NCBI RefSeq assembly: GCF_014654895.1
Contig: NZ_BNBE01000004.1
Span: 1,116,001 to 1,180,000 of the forward strand
Source of the DNA: Streptomyces filamentosus
GTDB taxonomy: Bacteria > Actinomycetota > Actinomycetes > Streptomycetales > Streptomycetaceae
DNA: 64,000 nt
Direction: 5' to 3'
Shown: one piece after another, positions 43,859 through 52,981 of the stretch
How positions within the stretch are numbered: the first letter of the stretch is position 1
Layout of the letters: each line of letters starts with the position of its first letter
Notes under the pieces: model-generated
Seen by the model: the letters and a program-made list of their open reading frames with translations, nothing else
What the model was told of the DNA's origin: nothing
The model's database searches: none
Position numbers and translations under genes: made by a program

Positions 43859-44884
43859 ATGTACGACAGCGATCACGGCATCACCACGGGCGCCGTGGCC
43901 CGGCGCCTCGGCGTCTCCCCGACCACCGTGCGCTCCTGGGACCGGCGGTACGGGATCGGCCCCCTCGACCGCGGGGACGGACGGCACCGGCGGTGGACCC
44001 CCGCCGACGTGGCGATGCTGGAGGAGATGTGCCGTCTCACGGCGTCCGGCGTCCCGCCCGCCGAGGCGGCGCGGACCGTCCGGCGGGTGCGCGCCTCGCC
44101 GGACGCACTCCCCGTGAACCCCGGCGTCCCGGCCTCCGCCGCACCGGACGCCCCCTCCGTGGGGGCCGGACCGGAACCCCCGTCGGCGGCCCGGCGGTCG
44201 GGGGCCGGCAGCGGCCTGCCGCTGGGAGACGTGCGGCAGGAGTGCCGCGGGCTGGCGAGGGCCGCCATGCGGCTCGACGCGCCCGCCGTGGAGGAGCTGC
44301 TCCGGGCGGCGCTGGCGGAGTACGGCCTCGTCACCTCCTGGGAGGAGATCATGGCGCCGACGCTGCACGCGGTGGGCAAGAAGTGGGAGTCGTCGGACGA
44401 CCGTTACGTCGAGGTGGAGCACCTGCTCTCCTGGCACGTCTCCACGGCGCTGCGGCGGACGGCCGCCGCCGCGCCCGCGGCCACCTCGCAGGCGCCTCCG
44501 GTCGTGCTGGCGTGCGTGCCCTCGGAACAGCACACGCTGCCCCTGGAGGCGCTCGCCGCGGGCCTGGCCGAACGCGGCCTGCCCCTCAGGATGTTCGGCG
44601 CGTCCGTGCCCGCCGAAGCCCTGGACGCGGCGGTGCGGCGGTCGGGGCCCGTCGCCGTCGCCCTCTGGTCCCAGGCCCGCTCCACCGCCAACCACGCCCT
44701 GGCCCTGCACGTCGCGCGGACGGCGTTCGGGGTGCGGGGGGCGCGCAGCGCGCCCCTGGTCGTCCTCGCGGGCCCGGGCTGGCGCGGCCCGGCGCTCGCG
44801 CCCGGCACGGTGCGCCCCGCCGGCCTGCGCGAGGCGCTCGCCGTGATCTCCCGGCTGTACGGGGAGGACGCGGGCGCCGGGTAG
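43859..44884 (+). CDS. litR: LitR-like MerR-family, B12-dependent light regulator
   Basis: A 341-aa regulator. Residues 8-80 are a MerR helix-turn-helix (TGAVARRLGVSPTTVRSWDRR). After a Pro-rich linker, residues about 123-205 match the four-helix B12-capping domain of CarH/LitR with Trp176 and Glu187-His188, and residues about 214-335 are the Rossmann B12-binding domain, where SEQHTLPLEAL gives His225 as likely lower cobalt ligand. In Streptomyces LitR uses adenosylcobalamin to sense light and induces the crt genes through LitS. The spacing Trp-x10-Glu-His is one residue longer than the CarH Wx9EH motif as I recall it. ATG at 43859; a stop lies just upstream. Confidence 0.82.
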   Translation: MYDSDHGITTGAVARRLGVSPTTVRSWDRRYGIGPLDRGDGRHRRWTPADVAMLEEMCRLTASGVPPAEAARTVRRVRASPDALPVNPGVPASAAPDAPSVGAGPEPPSAARRSGAGSGLPLGDVRQECRGLARAAMRLDAPAVEELLRAALAEYGLVTSWEEIMAPTLHAVGKKWESSDDRYVEVEHLLSWHVSTALRRTAAAAPAATSQAPPVVLACVPSEQHTLPLEALAAGLAERGLPLRMFGASVPAEALDAAVRRSGPVAVALWSQARSTANHALALHVARTAFGVRGARSAPLVVLAGPGWRGPALAPGTVRPAGLREALAVISRLYGEDAGAG

Positions 44885-44916
44885 CAGGCCGGGCGGGAGC
44901 GGGCCGAGCGGCCGGG

Positions 44917-46992
44917 TCAGGGGCGGTGGCGGAGGGCGCCCGGCCACCAGACGGCGGGGCCGATGTCCCGGACCAGCGCCGGGACGAGGAGCGACCGGAC
45001 CACGAGGGTGTCGAGCAGGACGCCGAAGGCCACGATGAAGGCGATCTGGACGAGGAAGGCCAGCGGGATGACCCCGAGCGCCGCGAAGGTGGCGGCGAGG
45101 ACGACGCCCGCCGAGGTGATGACCCCGCCCGTGGCGACCAGGCCGCGCCTCAGGCCCTCGCGGGTGCCGTGCAGTTCCGTCTCCTCGCGGACCCGCGACA
45201 TCAGGAAGATGTTGTAGTCGACGCCGAGGGCCACGAGGAACACGAAGCCGTACAGGGGCACGGCGGAGTCGGTCCCGGTGAAGCCGAGGAGGTTCTCGAA
45301 GACGAGGGCGGAGACGCCCAGGGTGGCGAGGAAGTTGAGCGCGACGGTGGCCACCAGGAGGACGGGCAGCAGCAGCGAGCGCAGCAGGCCGACCAGGATG
45401 ACCAGGATGATGGCGAGCACGACGGGGACGATGAGCTTCCTGTCCCGCTCGGCCGTGACCTGGGTGTCGTACTTCTGGGCGGTGGTCCCGCCGACGAGGG
45501 CGTCGGCCCCGGGGACCTCGTGGAGGGCGGCGCGCAGGGCGACGACGGTGTCCCTGGCGGCGTCGCTGTCCGCGGCGTCCGCGAGGGTGACGTCGATCCG
45601 GACGCGGCCGTCGGCGACGAGCGGCCGGTCGGAGCCGGGGGCGGCGAAGAGCGTCGCGGAGTCGACGCCCTCGACGGCCGCGGCGGCCGTCCGCGCCTTC
45701 TCGGCGGCGCCGGCGTCGGCGACGACGACGGCGGGGGTGCCCGCACCGCCCGGGAAGTGCTCGCCCAGGCGTTCCTGGGCGGTGACGGAAGGGGCGTCCT
45801 TGACGAAGATCTCGTCGAACGGAACGCCCTTGGAGTCGAGCGTGAAGGAGAAGGCGGCGCAGGCGAGGAGCGCGGCGAGGGAGCCGGCCCAGACCTTGCG
45901 GGGGGTGCGGTCGACGAGCCCGGCGACCTTGTGCCAGACGGGGTGGGCCGCCTCGCCGTCGGCGGTGGCCTTGGGACGGGCCGGCCAGTACGCGGTGCGG
46001 CCGAGCAGCACCAGCACGGCGGGGAGGAAGGTCACGGAGCTCAGCACGGCGCAGACGATGCCGATGGCGCCGACCGGGCCGAGCGCCCGGTTGTTGGTGA
46101 GGTCGCTGAACAGCAGGGCGAGCAGGGCGAGCGCGACCGTGGCGGCGCTGGCGGCGATCGGGCCGAAGGACTGCCGGAGCGCGGCGCGCATGGCGGGGAC
46201 CCGGTCGCCGTCGCGGGCCCCGAGCTCCTCCCGGTAGCGGGCGGCCAGCAGCAGGGCGTAGTCGGTGGCCGCGCCGATGACCAGGATGGACAGGATGCCC
46301 TGGACCTGCCCGTCGACCCGTACGACGTCGTGGTCGGCGAGCACGTACACGACGGCGCAGGCCAGGCCGAGGGCGAAGACCGCTCCGAGGATGATCAGCA
46401 GCGGCAGCAGGACGCTCCGGTAGACCAGGAGGAGGATCACCAGGACCGTCACCAGCGCGACGACGAGCAGGAGGCCGTCGATGCCGGAGAACGCGTCGCC
46501 GAGGTCCGCCTGGGTCGCGGCGGGACCGGCGAGCCACGCCTCGGTCCCCGGTACGGCGGAGACGGCCGCCTCGACCTCGTCCAGGACCGCGGGGAGTTCC
46601 TCGCCGAGGTCGGGACGGAGCTGGACGATGCCGCGGAGGGCCTCGCCGTCCTCGGAGGGGAAGGCCGGCGAGGGGGCTCCGACCACGCCCTCGGTGCCCT
46701 TCAGGGAGGCCAGGGCACGGCTCGCGTCCGCCTGGACGGCCGGGTCGAGGCGGCCGCCGCCGTCGGCGGTCCAGACGACCAGCGCGGGCAGCGTCTCCTC
46801 CTGGCGGAACGCCTCCTGCGCCTTGAGGACCTGGGTCGACTCGGCGCTGCGGGGCAGGAAGGCGGCCTGGTCGTTGGTGGCGACCTCGCCGAGCTTGCCG
46901 GCGTACGGGCCGAGCCCTCCCCCGACGGCGAGCCAGACGACGAGCACCAGCAGCGGCAGCAGTCTGCTCGCCCAGCGCGCGGGTGTGGACAT
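44917..46992 (-). CDS. MMPL/RND family transporter
   Basis: A 691-aa membrane protein of the MMPL family. It has the expected 1+5+1+5 TM layout with two extracellular domains. TM1 is RLLPLLVLVVWLAVGGGL; the functional Asp-Tyr pairs are in GAATDYALLLAARYREEL and VALGVDYNIFLMSRVREE. In Streptomyces these proteins export lipids or drugs. ATG at 46992 is chosen for AGGGAG seven bases upstream; an earlier ATG at 47052 lies inside the AT-rich operator-like region. Single gene; 32 bp from litR (convergent). No regulator gene adjoins it. Confidence 0.87.
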   Translation of the reverse strand: MSTPARWASRLLPLLVLVVWLAVGGGLGPYAGKLGEVATNDQAAFLPRSAESTQVLKAQEAFRQEETLPALVVWTADGGGRLDPAVQADASRALASLKGTEGVVGAPSPAFPSEDGEALRGIVQLRPDLGEELPAVLDEVEAAVSAVPGTEAWLAGPAATQADLGDAFSGIDGLLLVVALVTVLVILLLVYRSVLLPLLIILGAVFALGLACAVVYVLADHDVVRVDGQVQGILSILVIGAATDYALLLAARYREELGARDGDRVPAMRAALRQSFGPIAASAATVALALLALLFSDLTNNRALGPVGAIGIVCAVLSSVTFLPAVLVLLGRTAYWPARPKATADGEAAHPVWHKVAGLVDRTPRKVWAGSLAALLACAAFSFTLDSKGVPFDEIFVKDAPSVTAQERLGEHFPGGAGTPAVVVADAGAAEKARTAAAAVEGVDSATLFAAPGSDRPLVADGRVRIDVTLADAADSDAARDTVVALRAALHEVPGADALVGGTTAQKYDTQVTAERDRKLIVPVVLAIILVILVGLLRSLLLPVLLVATVALNFLATLGVSALVFENLLGFTGTDSAVPLYGFVFLVALGVDYNIFLMSRVREETELHGTREGLRRGLVATGGVITSAGVVLAATFAALGVIPLAFLVQIAFIVAFGVLLDTLVVRSLLVPALVRDIGPAVWWPGALRHRP

Positions 46993-47009
46993 GGAGCACT
47001 CCCTGAGGA

Positions 47010-47056
47010 TTGTCTCGACAAACAAGCATCTTAATAATCGAGATATATTCAATCAC
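47010..47056. promoter_or_regulatory. AT-rich promoter/operator of the MMPL gene
   Basis: TTGTCTCGACAA (47010-47021) is an inverted repeat with 5-bp arms, and 47030-47056 is unusually AT-rich for this genome, with ATCTTAATAATCGAGAT as an imperfect palindrome of the kind bound by MarR-type regulators. It lies 18-64 bp before the start codon, so it is well placed to control transcription. Confidence 0.5.
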
Positions 47057-47198
47057 AGGGCGACCGCGGTTCCCCGCGTTCCCCCCGAAGCGGTGCGGAC
47101 GGTCCCGACACCGCCCCTTCCCCCGACCGGCCCACAGCGGATGCGGATCGGACGCACACGCGAAGGGGACCGTGGGGGCGGCGACTCGACGGCACCGT

Positions 47199-48125
47199 TC
47201 AGGGCTCCGGATGCCCGCGGACCGGGCGGGTCATTCCCGGGGGCCCGGAGCGGTCGAGCAGCTTCTCCTCGATGAGACCGCCCGTGCCCAGCAGGCCGGT
47301 CTGCTCGAAGGGCTGCTCCCCCAGGAGCCGGGGAAGCTCGCGGCGGGAGAGCAGGTCCACCGCGACGGGGAAGAACGGCCGCCCGGCCTGGGCGAGCCGG
47401 AGCCACGGCGGGGCGTAGACCGAGGCGCGGCGCCGCTCCACCCCCCGCACCAGCCAGGACGCGACGCGCTCCACCGGGTACACGCGGCGGGCGGGGGCGG
47501 GCATGTGTCCTCGCAGTTCGCGCAGGACCGCGTGGCGGTCGACGTCCCGGACCATGTCGGTGTCCGTCCAGTGCAGGTACGCCACGCCCACGCCGACCCC
47601 CAGATGCGCCACCTCGGCCCGCAGGGAACGCGCGAAGGCCTCGGCGCCCGCCTTGGACGCGCAGTACGCGCTCATCATCGGGGCCGCCCCGAACGCGGCG
47701 GTGGAGGCGACCTGGAGGAAGTAGCCCCCGGTGGCCCGCAGCCCCGGCAGGAAGGCGCGCGCGGTGACCGCGCTGCCGACCAGGTTGACCTCCACGACGC
47801 GGCGCCAGGTGACGGGGTCCGAGGTCTCGAAGGGGCCGCCCTCCGCGACGCCCGCGTTGGCGATGACGACCGACGGGGCACCGAGGGTCCGCGTCACCTC
47901 CTCGGCGGCCCCGTCCATCGCCGCGTCGTCGGTGACGTCGACCTCCACGACGTGGCTCTCGGTGCGGAGCGTCACCGCGACGGCGGCGAGCGTGGCGTGC
48001 TCCCGCCCCAGCAGGGCGACGCGCATGCCGCGCGCGGCCAGCAGTCGCGCCAGTTCGGCGCCGAGCCCGCGGGCGGCGCCGGTGACGACCGCGACACGGC
48101 CTCCGGGTTCCGGGGAAGGGGGCAT
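47199..48125 (-). CDS. SDR family oxidoreductase, long C-terminal form
   Basis: A 308-aa SDR. The cofactor motif is VAVVTGAARGLGAELARLL, then VDVTDD, VIANAGVAEGG (NNAG-like), a catalytic Ser in VASTAAFG and the YCASKAGAEAF active site. About 60 residues after the core include YPVERVASWLVRGVERRRASVYAPPW, seen in SDRs acting on lipids (membrane-association helix). Substrate unknown. ATG at 48125 follows GGAGG. It is divergent from the TrkA-like gene across 367 bp. Confidence 0.82.
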   Translation of the reverse strand: MPPSPEPGGRVAVVTGAARGLGAELARLLAARGMRVALLGREHATLAAVAVTLRTESHVVEVDVTDDAAMDGAAEEVTRTLGAPSVVIANAGVAEGGPFETSDPVTWRRVVEVNLVGSAVTARAFLPGLRATGGYFLQVASTAAFGAAPMMSAYCASKAGAEAFARSLRAEVAHLGVGVGVAYLHWTDTDMVRDVDRHAVLRELRGHMPAPARRVYPVERVASWLVRGVERRRASVYAPPWLRLAQAGRPFFPVAVDLLSRRELPRLLGEQPFEQTGLLGTGGLIEEKLLDRSGPPGMTRPVRGHPEP

Positions 48126-48492
48126 GGGGGGCCTCCGGTGAGGAGAGGACGCGACGGGGCCGGCGCCTCGCCGCCTGTCAGAGGAATTCGCCGGACACGG
48201 GCGCCCCGGATGCGGGCGACGGCCGCCTCCTCCCCCTGGGGGCCGCGTCCGCCGGCACCCCGGGGCGAATCCCCCGGAGGGCGCACGACGACGGCACGAC
48301 CGGGCGCCCCCCCGACGAGGCGCGGGGACGGTCGGCGCACGAGGAGGCCGGACCCGTCGCAGGATCGCCTCTCGCCGCACGGCCGCAGCACCGAACAGGC
48401 GCCCAGGTTGCCGGTGCCGGGCAGTCGACGCGGACACCGGAGCGTGACAGGCTGCGCGCGGCTCGGAAGCATCGACGCGTGACGGGGGAGCG
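48126..48492. other. 367-bp divergent intergenic region
   Basis: No open frame with coding character is present. The SDR ribosome site (GGAGG) lies at its left end and that of the TrkA-like gene (GGGGGAG) at its right end. I see no clear operator or hairpin that stands out. Confidence 0.4.
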
Positions 48493-50409
48493 ATGACCGT
48501 ACTGCCGCGCCAGGAAGACCCGTGGACCGATGGACACATGGTGGTCTGCGGTGACGACGGGCTCGCCCGCCGACTGGCGGCCGAGCTGCGGGAGGTCTAC
48601 CGGCGGCACGTCGTCCTCGTCGTCCCTCAGGAGCGTGCCGGCGCACCGGGAACGGACCTGCTCGCGGACCGGACGGGGCAGGCGCCCTCCGCCGGACACG
48701 GCACCGGAGCGGCTCCGCCGCTCCGGGAGGTGCCCGCCTCCGCCCCGACGCGCGGGGCCCTGCGACGGGCACGGGTGGAATCGGCAGCCGCCCTGGCACT
48801 GCTCTACGAGGACGACGAGACGAACCTGCGGGCGGCGCTCGCCGCGCGGAGGCTCAACCCCGGTCTGCGGCTGGTCGTCCGCATGTACAACCGCAAGCTG
48901 GGCGACCGGCTGGAGGAACTCCTCGACCAGGCCGTCCTCGTGACCGAACCGGGCGTGGACCGGACCGTCCTGGACGCGTCCACGACGGTGCTGTCCGACG
49001 CGGACACCGCCGCGCCGGCGCTCGTCGCCACGGCGATCGCCGACACGAGGAAGGTGGTGCAGGCCGGGGGCCTCCTGCTGCGCGCGGCGGAACGGCCGGC
49101 GCCCGGCCGGGGCGAGGTTCCCGACCCGGGGCTGTGCACGCTGGCGCTGCTGTCGTCGAGCACGACCGACCCTGCCGGGTCCGAGGGCTCGGACACGAGC
49201 GGCGCGCACGGCCCCGACCTCCTGCCGGACGACCGGGTCGTCCAGGGCTCCCAAGGGCGGGGAACCGTCGTCCTGGAGGCGGTCCGCCGGGCCGGCGCCG
49301 CCCTGCCGCCCCGTCGGCTCGCCCGCCGCGGGGCCACCCTCGGCGAGGTGTTCTCCGTCCGCTTGCGGTGGGCGGTCGCCGGCGTCCTCACGGCGGTACT
49401 CGCCCTGACCGCCACCACGATCGCGCTCACCGGCGCCGGGCCCGTCGAGGCCGCTCACGTGACCCTGCTCGACCTCTTCTCCATCAACGACCCCGCCCTG
49501 GAGGAGCCGGCCACCCGGCAGGTGCTCCAACTGCTGTCCGGACTGGTCGGACTGGCCCTGCTGCCCCTGCTCGTCGCCGGTGGCCTGGAGGCACTGGGCA
49601 CCTTCCGGGCGGCCGGCGCCCTGCGCCGCCCGCCCCGCGCCCTCTCCGGTCACATCGTGCTGCTGGGCCTCGGCAAGATCGGGGCCCGGGTCCTCGCCCG
49701 GCTGCGGGAGCACGACATCCCGGTCGTCTGCGTCGAGCAGGACCCCGACGCCCGCGGCATCTCCCTCGCGCGTGACCTGGGCGTGCCCGTGATCCTCGGC
49801 GACGTCACCGAGGACGGCGTCCTCGACGCCGCCCGCGTCCACCGGGCCGACGCCCTGCTCGCCCTCACCAGCTCCGACACCACCAACCTCGAAGCCGTCC
49901 TCGCCGCCCGCACCCTCAACGGCGGCCTGCGCACGGTCCTGCGGATCTACGACGACGACTTCGCCACCGCCGTCTACCGCACCCTGCGCTCCGCCCACCC
50001 CGACGCCGTCACCCGCAGCCGCAGCGTCTCCCACCTCGCCGCCCCCGCCTTCGCCGGCGCCATGATGGGCCGCCAGATCCTCGGCGCGATCCCCGTCGAA
50101 CGCAAGGTGCTGCTCTTCGCCGCCCTCCTCGTCGCCGGACACCCCCAGCTCGAAGGCCGCACCGTCGCCGAGTCCTTCCGCCCGAACGCGTGGCGGATCC
50201 TCGCCCTCGACACCGCCGACCCCGCCGCCCGCCGCCCCGACCTCGCCTCCACCCCGCTCGACGGAGAACGGTCCGAACTCCTGTGGGACCTCCATCCCGG
50301 CTACGTCCTCCAGGCGCGCGACCGCGTCGTCATCGCCGCCACCCGCCACGGGCTCGCCGAACTCCTCGCGACCGGCCCGCAGCCCGCGTCCGAACCGGCC
50401 CCCGGATGA
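48493..50409 (+). CDS. Two-RCK (TrkA-N) NAD-binding potassium-channel-like protein
   Basis: A 638-aa protein. The N-terminal RCK-like Rossmann domain starts HMVVCGDDGLARRLAAEL, with GDDGLA in place of GxGxxG. About residues 290-310 and 340-372 are two TM segments (WAVAGVLTAVLALTATTIAL; LLSGLVGLALLPLLVAGGL). The second RCK domain starts HIVLLGLGKIGARVLARL, with an intact GxGxxG, and ends with VCVEQDPDARG. Two TMs around a short outer loop may form the pore of a ligand-gated K+ channel; the usual TVGYG filter is not visible, so it may regulate another channel or carry a divergent filter. ATG at 48493. Confidence 0.75.
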   Translation: MTVLPRQEDPWTDGHMVVCGDDGLARRLAAELREVYRRHVVLVVPQERAGAPGTDLLADRTGQAPSAGHGTGAAPPLREVPASAPTRGALRRARVESAAALALLYEDDETNLRAALAARRLNPGLRLVVRMYNRKLGDRLEELLDQAVLVTEPGVDRTVLDASTTVLSDADTAAPALVATAIADTRKVVQAGGLLLRAAERPAPGRGEVPDPGLCTLALLSSSTTDPAGSEGSDTSGAHGPDLLPDDRVVQGSQGRGTVVLEAVRRAGAALPPRRLARRGATLGEVFSVRLRWAVAGVLTAVLALTATTIALTGAGPVEAAHVTLLDLFSINDPALEEPATRQVLQLLSGLVGLALLPLLVAGGLEALGTFRAAGALRRPPRALSGHIVLLGLGKIGARVLARLREHDIPVVCVEQDPDARGISLARDLGVPVILGDVTEDGVLDAARVHRADALLALTSSDTTNLEAVLAARTLNGGLRTVLRIYDDDFATAVYRTLRSAHPDAVTRSRSVSHLAAPAFAGAMMGRQILGAIPVERKVLLFAALLVAGHPQLEGRTVAESFRPNAWRILALDTADPAARRPDLASTPLDGERSELLWDLHPGYVLQARDRVVIAATRHGLAELLATGPQPASEPAPG

Positions 50410-50430
50410 GCTGCCCGGCGCCCCGCCGCA

Positions 50431-50768
50431 TCAGGACGTCCCGGCGTAGTCGTGGTCGCCTCCCGGTTCAGTCGACGGGTGAGCGCTCCACGGAGCAACT
50501 GGCGGCGCCCGCCTCCGCCCAGCGGTCGGCGACCGGGCCGCGTCGCGCACCCGGTAGCCGAGGAAGACGAGGGTGCCGGTGGCCACGATCGCGGCGACGT
50601 TCGTCGCGAACAGGAGTGCGGACTGGTCGGCGTCGTGGTGGCAGTGCACCGTGATCAGCAGTCCGGTGACGGCCGGCGGCGGGACGAGCGAGATGGCGAT
50701 GGCGACGCCCGGGAGGGTGTCGGAGACGTCGGTCCTGACCAGGGCGAAGGCACCGACCGCTCTCGTGG
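50431..50768 (-). pseudogene. Remnant of a DUF389 membrane-protein gene
   Basis: The minus strand reads GAFALVRTDVSDTLPGVAIA, ISLVPPPAVTGLL and ALLFATNVAAIVATGTLVFL in one frame, a clear match to the C-terminal membrane half of DUF389 proteins. No start codon or N-terminal half is found upstream; sequence there is unrelated and the tRNA follows. The piece ends in a normal stop after a polar tail. It is a 5'-truncated relic. Confidence 0.65.
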
Positions 50769-50899
50769 CCGGGGGGAGGTCTTCCCGACGGGCGCACCGG
50801 GAACGGACGGGTCCAAAAGCTCCTCGCCCGGCCCCGAGAACGACCGAGGGCCCGCTTCAGATTGCTCTGAAACAGGCCCTGATCTGCGACTCTTTCGAG

Positions 50900-50973
<74 letters not shown>

Positions 50974-51090
50974 GTGCTCGTCGGCGGCGGACTTTCCCCG
51001 CGTCGGCGTGCAGGAGAACATTACCCCACTCCGAGGGGGGAGATCACACACCGGGGGACCGGGAGGGCGGGGCGGGCGGAGAATGGCGGG

Positions 51091-51618
51091 ATGAAGGGCG
51101 ACGAGGCGCGGGACGTACGGGGCGGGCGGGACCGGGACGCCGAGGGGCGGGCGCGGAACGCGCGGCCCCGGGACGGGCTGGGGCGGCCGCTGCCGCACGG
51201 GGCGGAGGGGGTGCCCCGGCAGCCCGAGGGGGTCGTGCGGGGGCCTGGCGGGACGGTGCGGGAGGCGCAGCGGCTGCTCGACGCCGGGATGCCGTTCCAC
51301 GCGCACGAGGTCTTCGAGGACGCCTGGAAGTCGGGGCCCGGCGGCGAGCGGGAGCTGTGGCAGGGGCTCGCGCAGCTCGCGGTCGGCCTCACCCACGCCG
51401 CCCGGGGGAACGCCACGGGCGGGGCGCGGCTGCTGCGGCGGGGCGCCGGTCGGATCGGCGGGTACGCGGCAGGGGGCGGGGAGGCGCACGGAATCGACGT
51501 CGCCGGGCTCGTGGGGTGGGCCGGCGAGCTGGCGGACCGCGTGGAGGCGGGCGCCTCCAGCGGCGCCGCCCCGCCGGACGCCGCGACCGAGGCGCCCCGC
51601 CTGACCTCGGCGCCGTGA
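51091..51618 (+). CDS. DUF309 family protein
   Basis: A 175-aa protein with a DUF309 helical domain at about residues 55-120: AQRLLDAGMPFHAHEVFEDAW, ERELWQGLAQLAVGLTHAARGN, and GGARLLRRGAGRI. The family shows the motif FHAHEVFE with conserved His and Glu; no function is established. The first 50 residues are Arg/Gly-rich and variable. ATG at 51091; its 3' end lies inside a 32-bp tandem repeat, so the last residues (DAATEAPRLTSAP) are repeat-encoded. Confidence 0.8.
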   Translation: MKGDEARDVRGGRDRDAEGRARNARPRDGLGRPLPHGAEGVPRQPEGVVRGPGGTVREAQRLLDAGMPFHAHEVFEDAWKSGPGGERELWQGLAQLAVGLTHAARGNATGGARLLRRGAGRIGGYAAGGGEAHGIDVAGLVGWAGELADRVEAGASSGAAPPDAATEAPRLTSAP

Positions 51619-51740
51619 CCGAAGCACCCCCGCCTGACCTCGGCGCCGCGACCGAAGCACCCCGCGTGACCTAGGCGTCGAGGCCGGGACACCCCGCCTG
51701 GGCCCGGCATCACGGCCGAGACACCCCGCCCGGCGCCGCG
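51580..51740. repeat. 32-33 bp tandem repeat crossing the DUF309 stop codon
   Basis: About five degenerate units of the form GCCGCGACCGAAGCACCCC + GCCTGACCTCGGC are found at 51580-51611, 51612-51644, 51645-51676, 51677-51708 and from 51709. The first two are partly coding; the rest are intergenic. Divergence rises to the right. Confidence 0.8.
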
Positions 51741-51781
51741 GTCCGGGCTCCCGGCTGACGCCAGGCCCCCTCCCCTCTCCC

Positions 51782-52156
51782 CTACCTCCGCTCCCCCGTC
51801 AGCCGTTCCCTCAGCACCGTCGTGTGGCTCGTGGCCGGGTCCTTGGTCGCGGTGAGGAGGGTGAGGGTGTGGTGGGCGGCGAGGGCGCGGAGGCGGTCGA
51901 GGGCGGTGGCCGCGGCGGGGGCGGCCAGTTCGGTCCCGTAGCGGCGGCGGAACTCCTCGTACGCGCCGTCGGGGCCGTGGAACCAGCGGCGGAGTTCGGT
52001 GGAGGGGGTGAGGTCTTTCGGCCATTCGTCGATGCGGGCGTCGGCCTTGGCGAGACCTCGGGGCCAGAGGCGGTCGACGAGGACCCGGATGCCGTCGTCG
52101 GGGGACGGGGGGTCGTAGACGCGGCGGACGCGGACGTCGGGGGCGGTGGCGGGCAT
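51782..52156 (-). CDS. DUF488 family protein
   Basis: A 124-aa DUF488 protein. Motifs are VRRVYDPPSPDDGIRVLVDR, LWPRGLAKADARIDEWPKDL, PSTELRRWFHG and LTLLTATKDPATSHTTVL. The family has a conserved Arg/Trp pocket but its role is unsettled. ATG at 52156. It is 29 bp after the TetR gene on the same strand, so they may be co-transcribed. Confidence 0.85.
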   Translation of the reverse strand: MPATAPDVRVRRVYDPPSPDDGIRVLVDRLWPRGLAKADARIDEWPKDLTPSTELRRWFHGPDGAYEEFRRRYGTELAAPAAATALDRLRALAAHHTLTLLTATKDPATSHTTVLRERLTGERR

Positions 52157-52185
52157 GGGTCCAGGGTGCGCGCCCCCGGAGCGCG

Positions 52186-52788
52186 TCACCCGTCGACGCG
52201 CAGGACGGGCAGGAGGACGGCGTCGACGAAGGCGCGGGCGGCGGAGGCGTCGGGGAAGCGGTCCTCCAGGAGCCGTTCGATGCGGAGCAGGCCCATGAAG
52301 CTGGGGGCGACGAACGCGATGGCGGGGTTGTCGGCGGCGACCTCGCCGCGCTCGACGGCCCGCTGCACGACCGCGTCGATGGCGGCGACCTCGGGGGCGA
52401 TGACGGTCTCGCGGAGCGCGGTGCGCAGGTCGGGGTGCTGGAGGTAGGCCTGGGCGACGGCCTCCATGAGCTCGGTGTCGCGTTCGTTGCGGGCGGAGGC
52501 GATGCGGGCGGCCTCGTGGAGGTCGCCGGCGAGGGTGCCGGTGTCGATGCCGGTGAAGACCGCGCAGCGGCGGGCGGCGAGGGCGGCGGTGACGAGCTGC
52601 GGCTTGGTGCCCCACTGGCGGTAGAGGGTGGCCTTGCCGCATTTGGTGCGGGACGCGACGCCCTCCATGGTCACCGCGTCGTAGCCGCCTTCGCGGAGGA
52701 GGCAGAGCACCGCCTCGTACAGCTCCGCCTCGCGTTCCGGCGTGATCTTGCTGCGGCGGGCGGCGGCGGTGGCGGCCTGCGTGGACAT
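52186..52788 (-). CDS. TetR-family transcriptional regulator
   Basis: A 200-aa TetR regulator. The HTH is ELYEAVLCLLREGGYDAVTM, EGVASRTKCGKATLYRQWGTK (residues about 22-65); the C-terminal domain is helical with no recognised ligand motif. It is divergent from a PAP2-type gene, and its control region holds three copies of ATCGAGACGC (52846-52885), likely its operator. ATG at 52788. It probably represses itself and the PAP2-DMT operon. Confidence 0.87.
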   Translation of the reverse strand: MSTQAATAAARRSKITPEREAELYEAVLCLLREGGYDAVTMEGVASRTKCGKATLYRQWGTKPQLVTAALAARRCAVFTGIDTGTLAGDLHEAARIASARNERDTELMEAVAQAYLQHPDLRTALRETVIAPEVAAIDAVVQRAVERGEVAADNPAIAFVAPSFMGLLRIERLLEDRFPDASAARAFVDAVLLPVLRVDG

Positions 52789-52845
52789 CGGTTTCCTCCC
52801 GGAATCCTCCGGACCTCTCTGCACATACGAGAGTAGGGGGTGCAC

Positions 52846-52885
52846 AATCGAGACGCAAACGTATCGAGACGCTTGCGTCTCGATT
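52846..52885. promoter_or_regulatory. TetR operator: three ATCGAGACGC half-sites
   Basis: AATCGAGACGCAA (52846-52858) is followed by ATCGAGACGC (52863-52872), TT, GCGTCTCGAT (52875-52884). The last two form a near-perfect palindrome, while the first and third form a 13-bp inverted repeat with 14-bp spacing. The block lies between divergent TetR and PAP2 genes. Confidence 0.75.
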
Positions 52886-52981
52886 GAAACGGATCTAGAG
52901 TTCATCCGTTTGTTGCAGATTCGACCGATTGACCTAGGGGCCGTCGGCCGACCGACGTCCAGAGGATTCGAGGACCGCGCC

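Noticed and set aside
42925..47034. A 1369-codon rightward open frame, and similar very long frames at 36790-39978 and 37092-42101
   Set aside because: They run antisense or out of phase to well-recognised crt, ferrochelatase, litR and MMPL genes. Long shadow frames are normal in DNA this rich in GC.
51580..51740. Possible CRISPR array
   Set aside because: Units are directly adjacent without unique spacers and diverge along their length; no cas gene is present.
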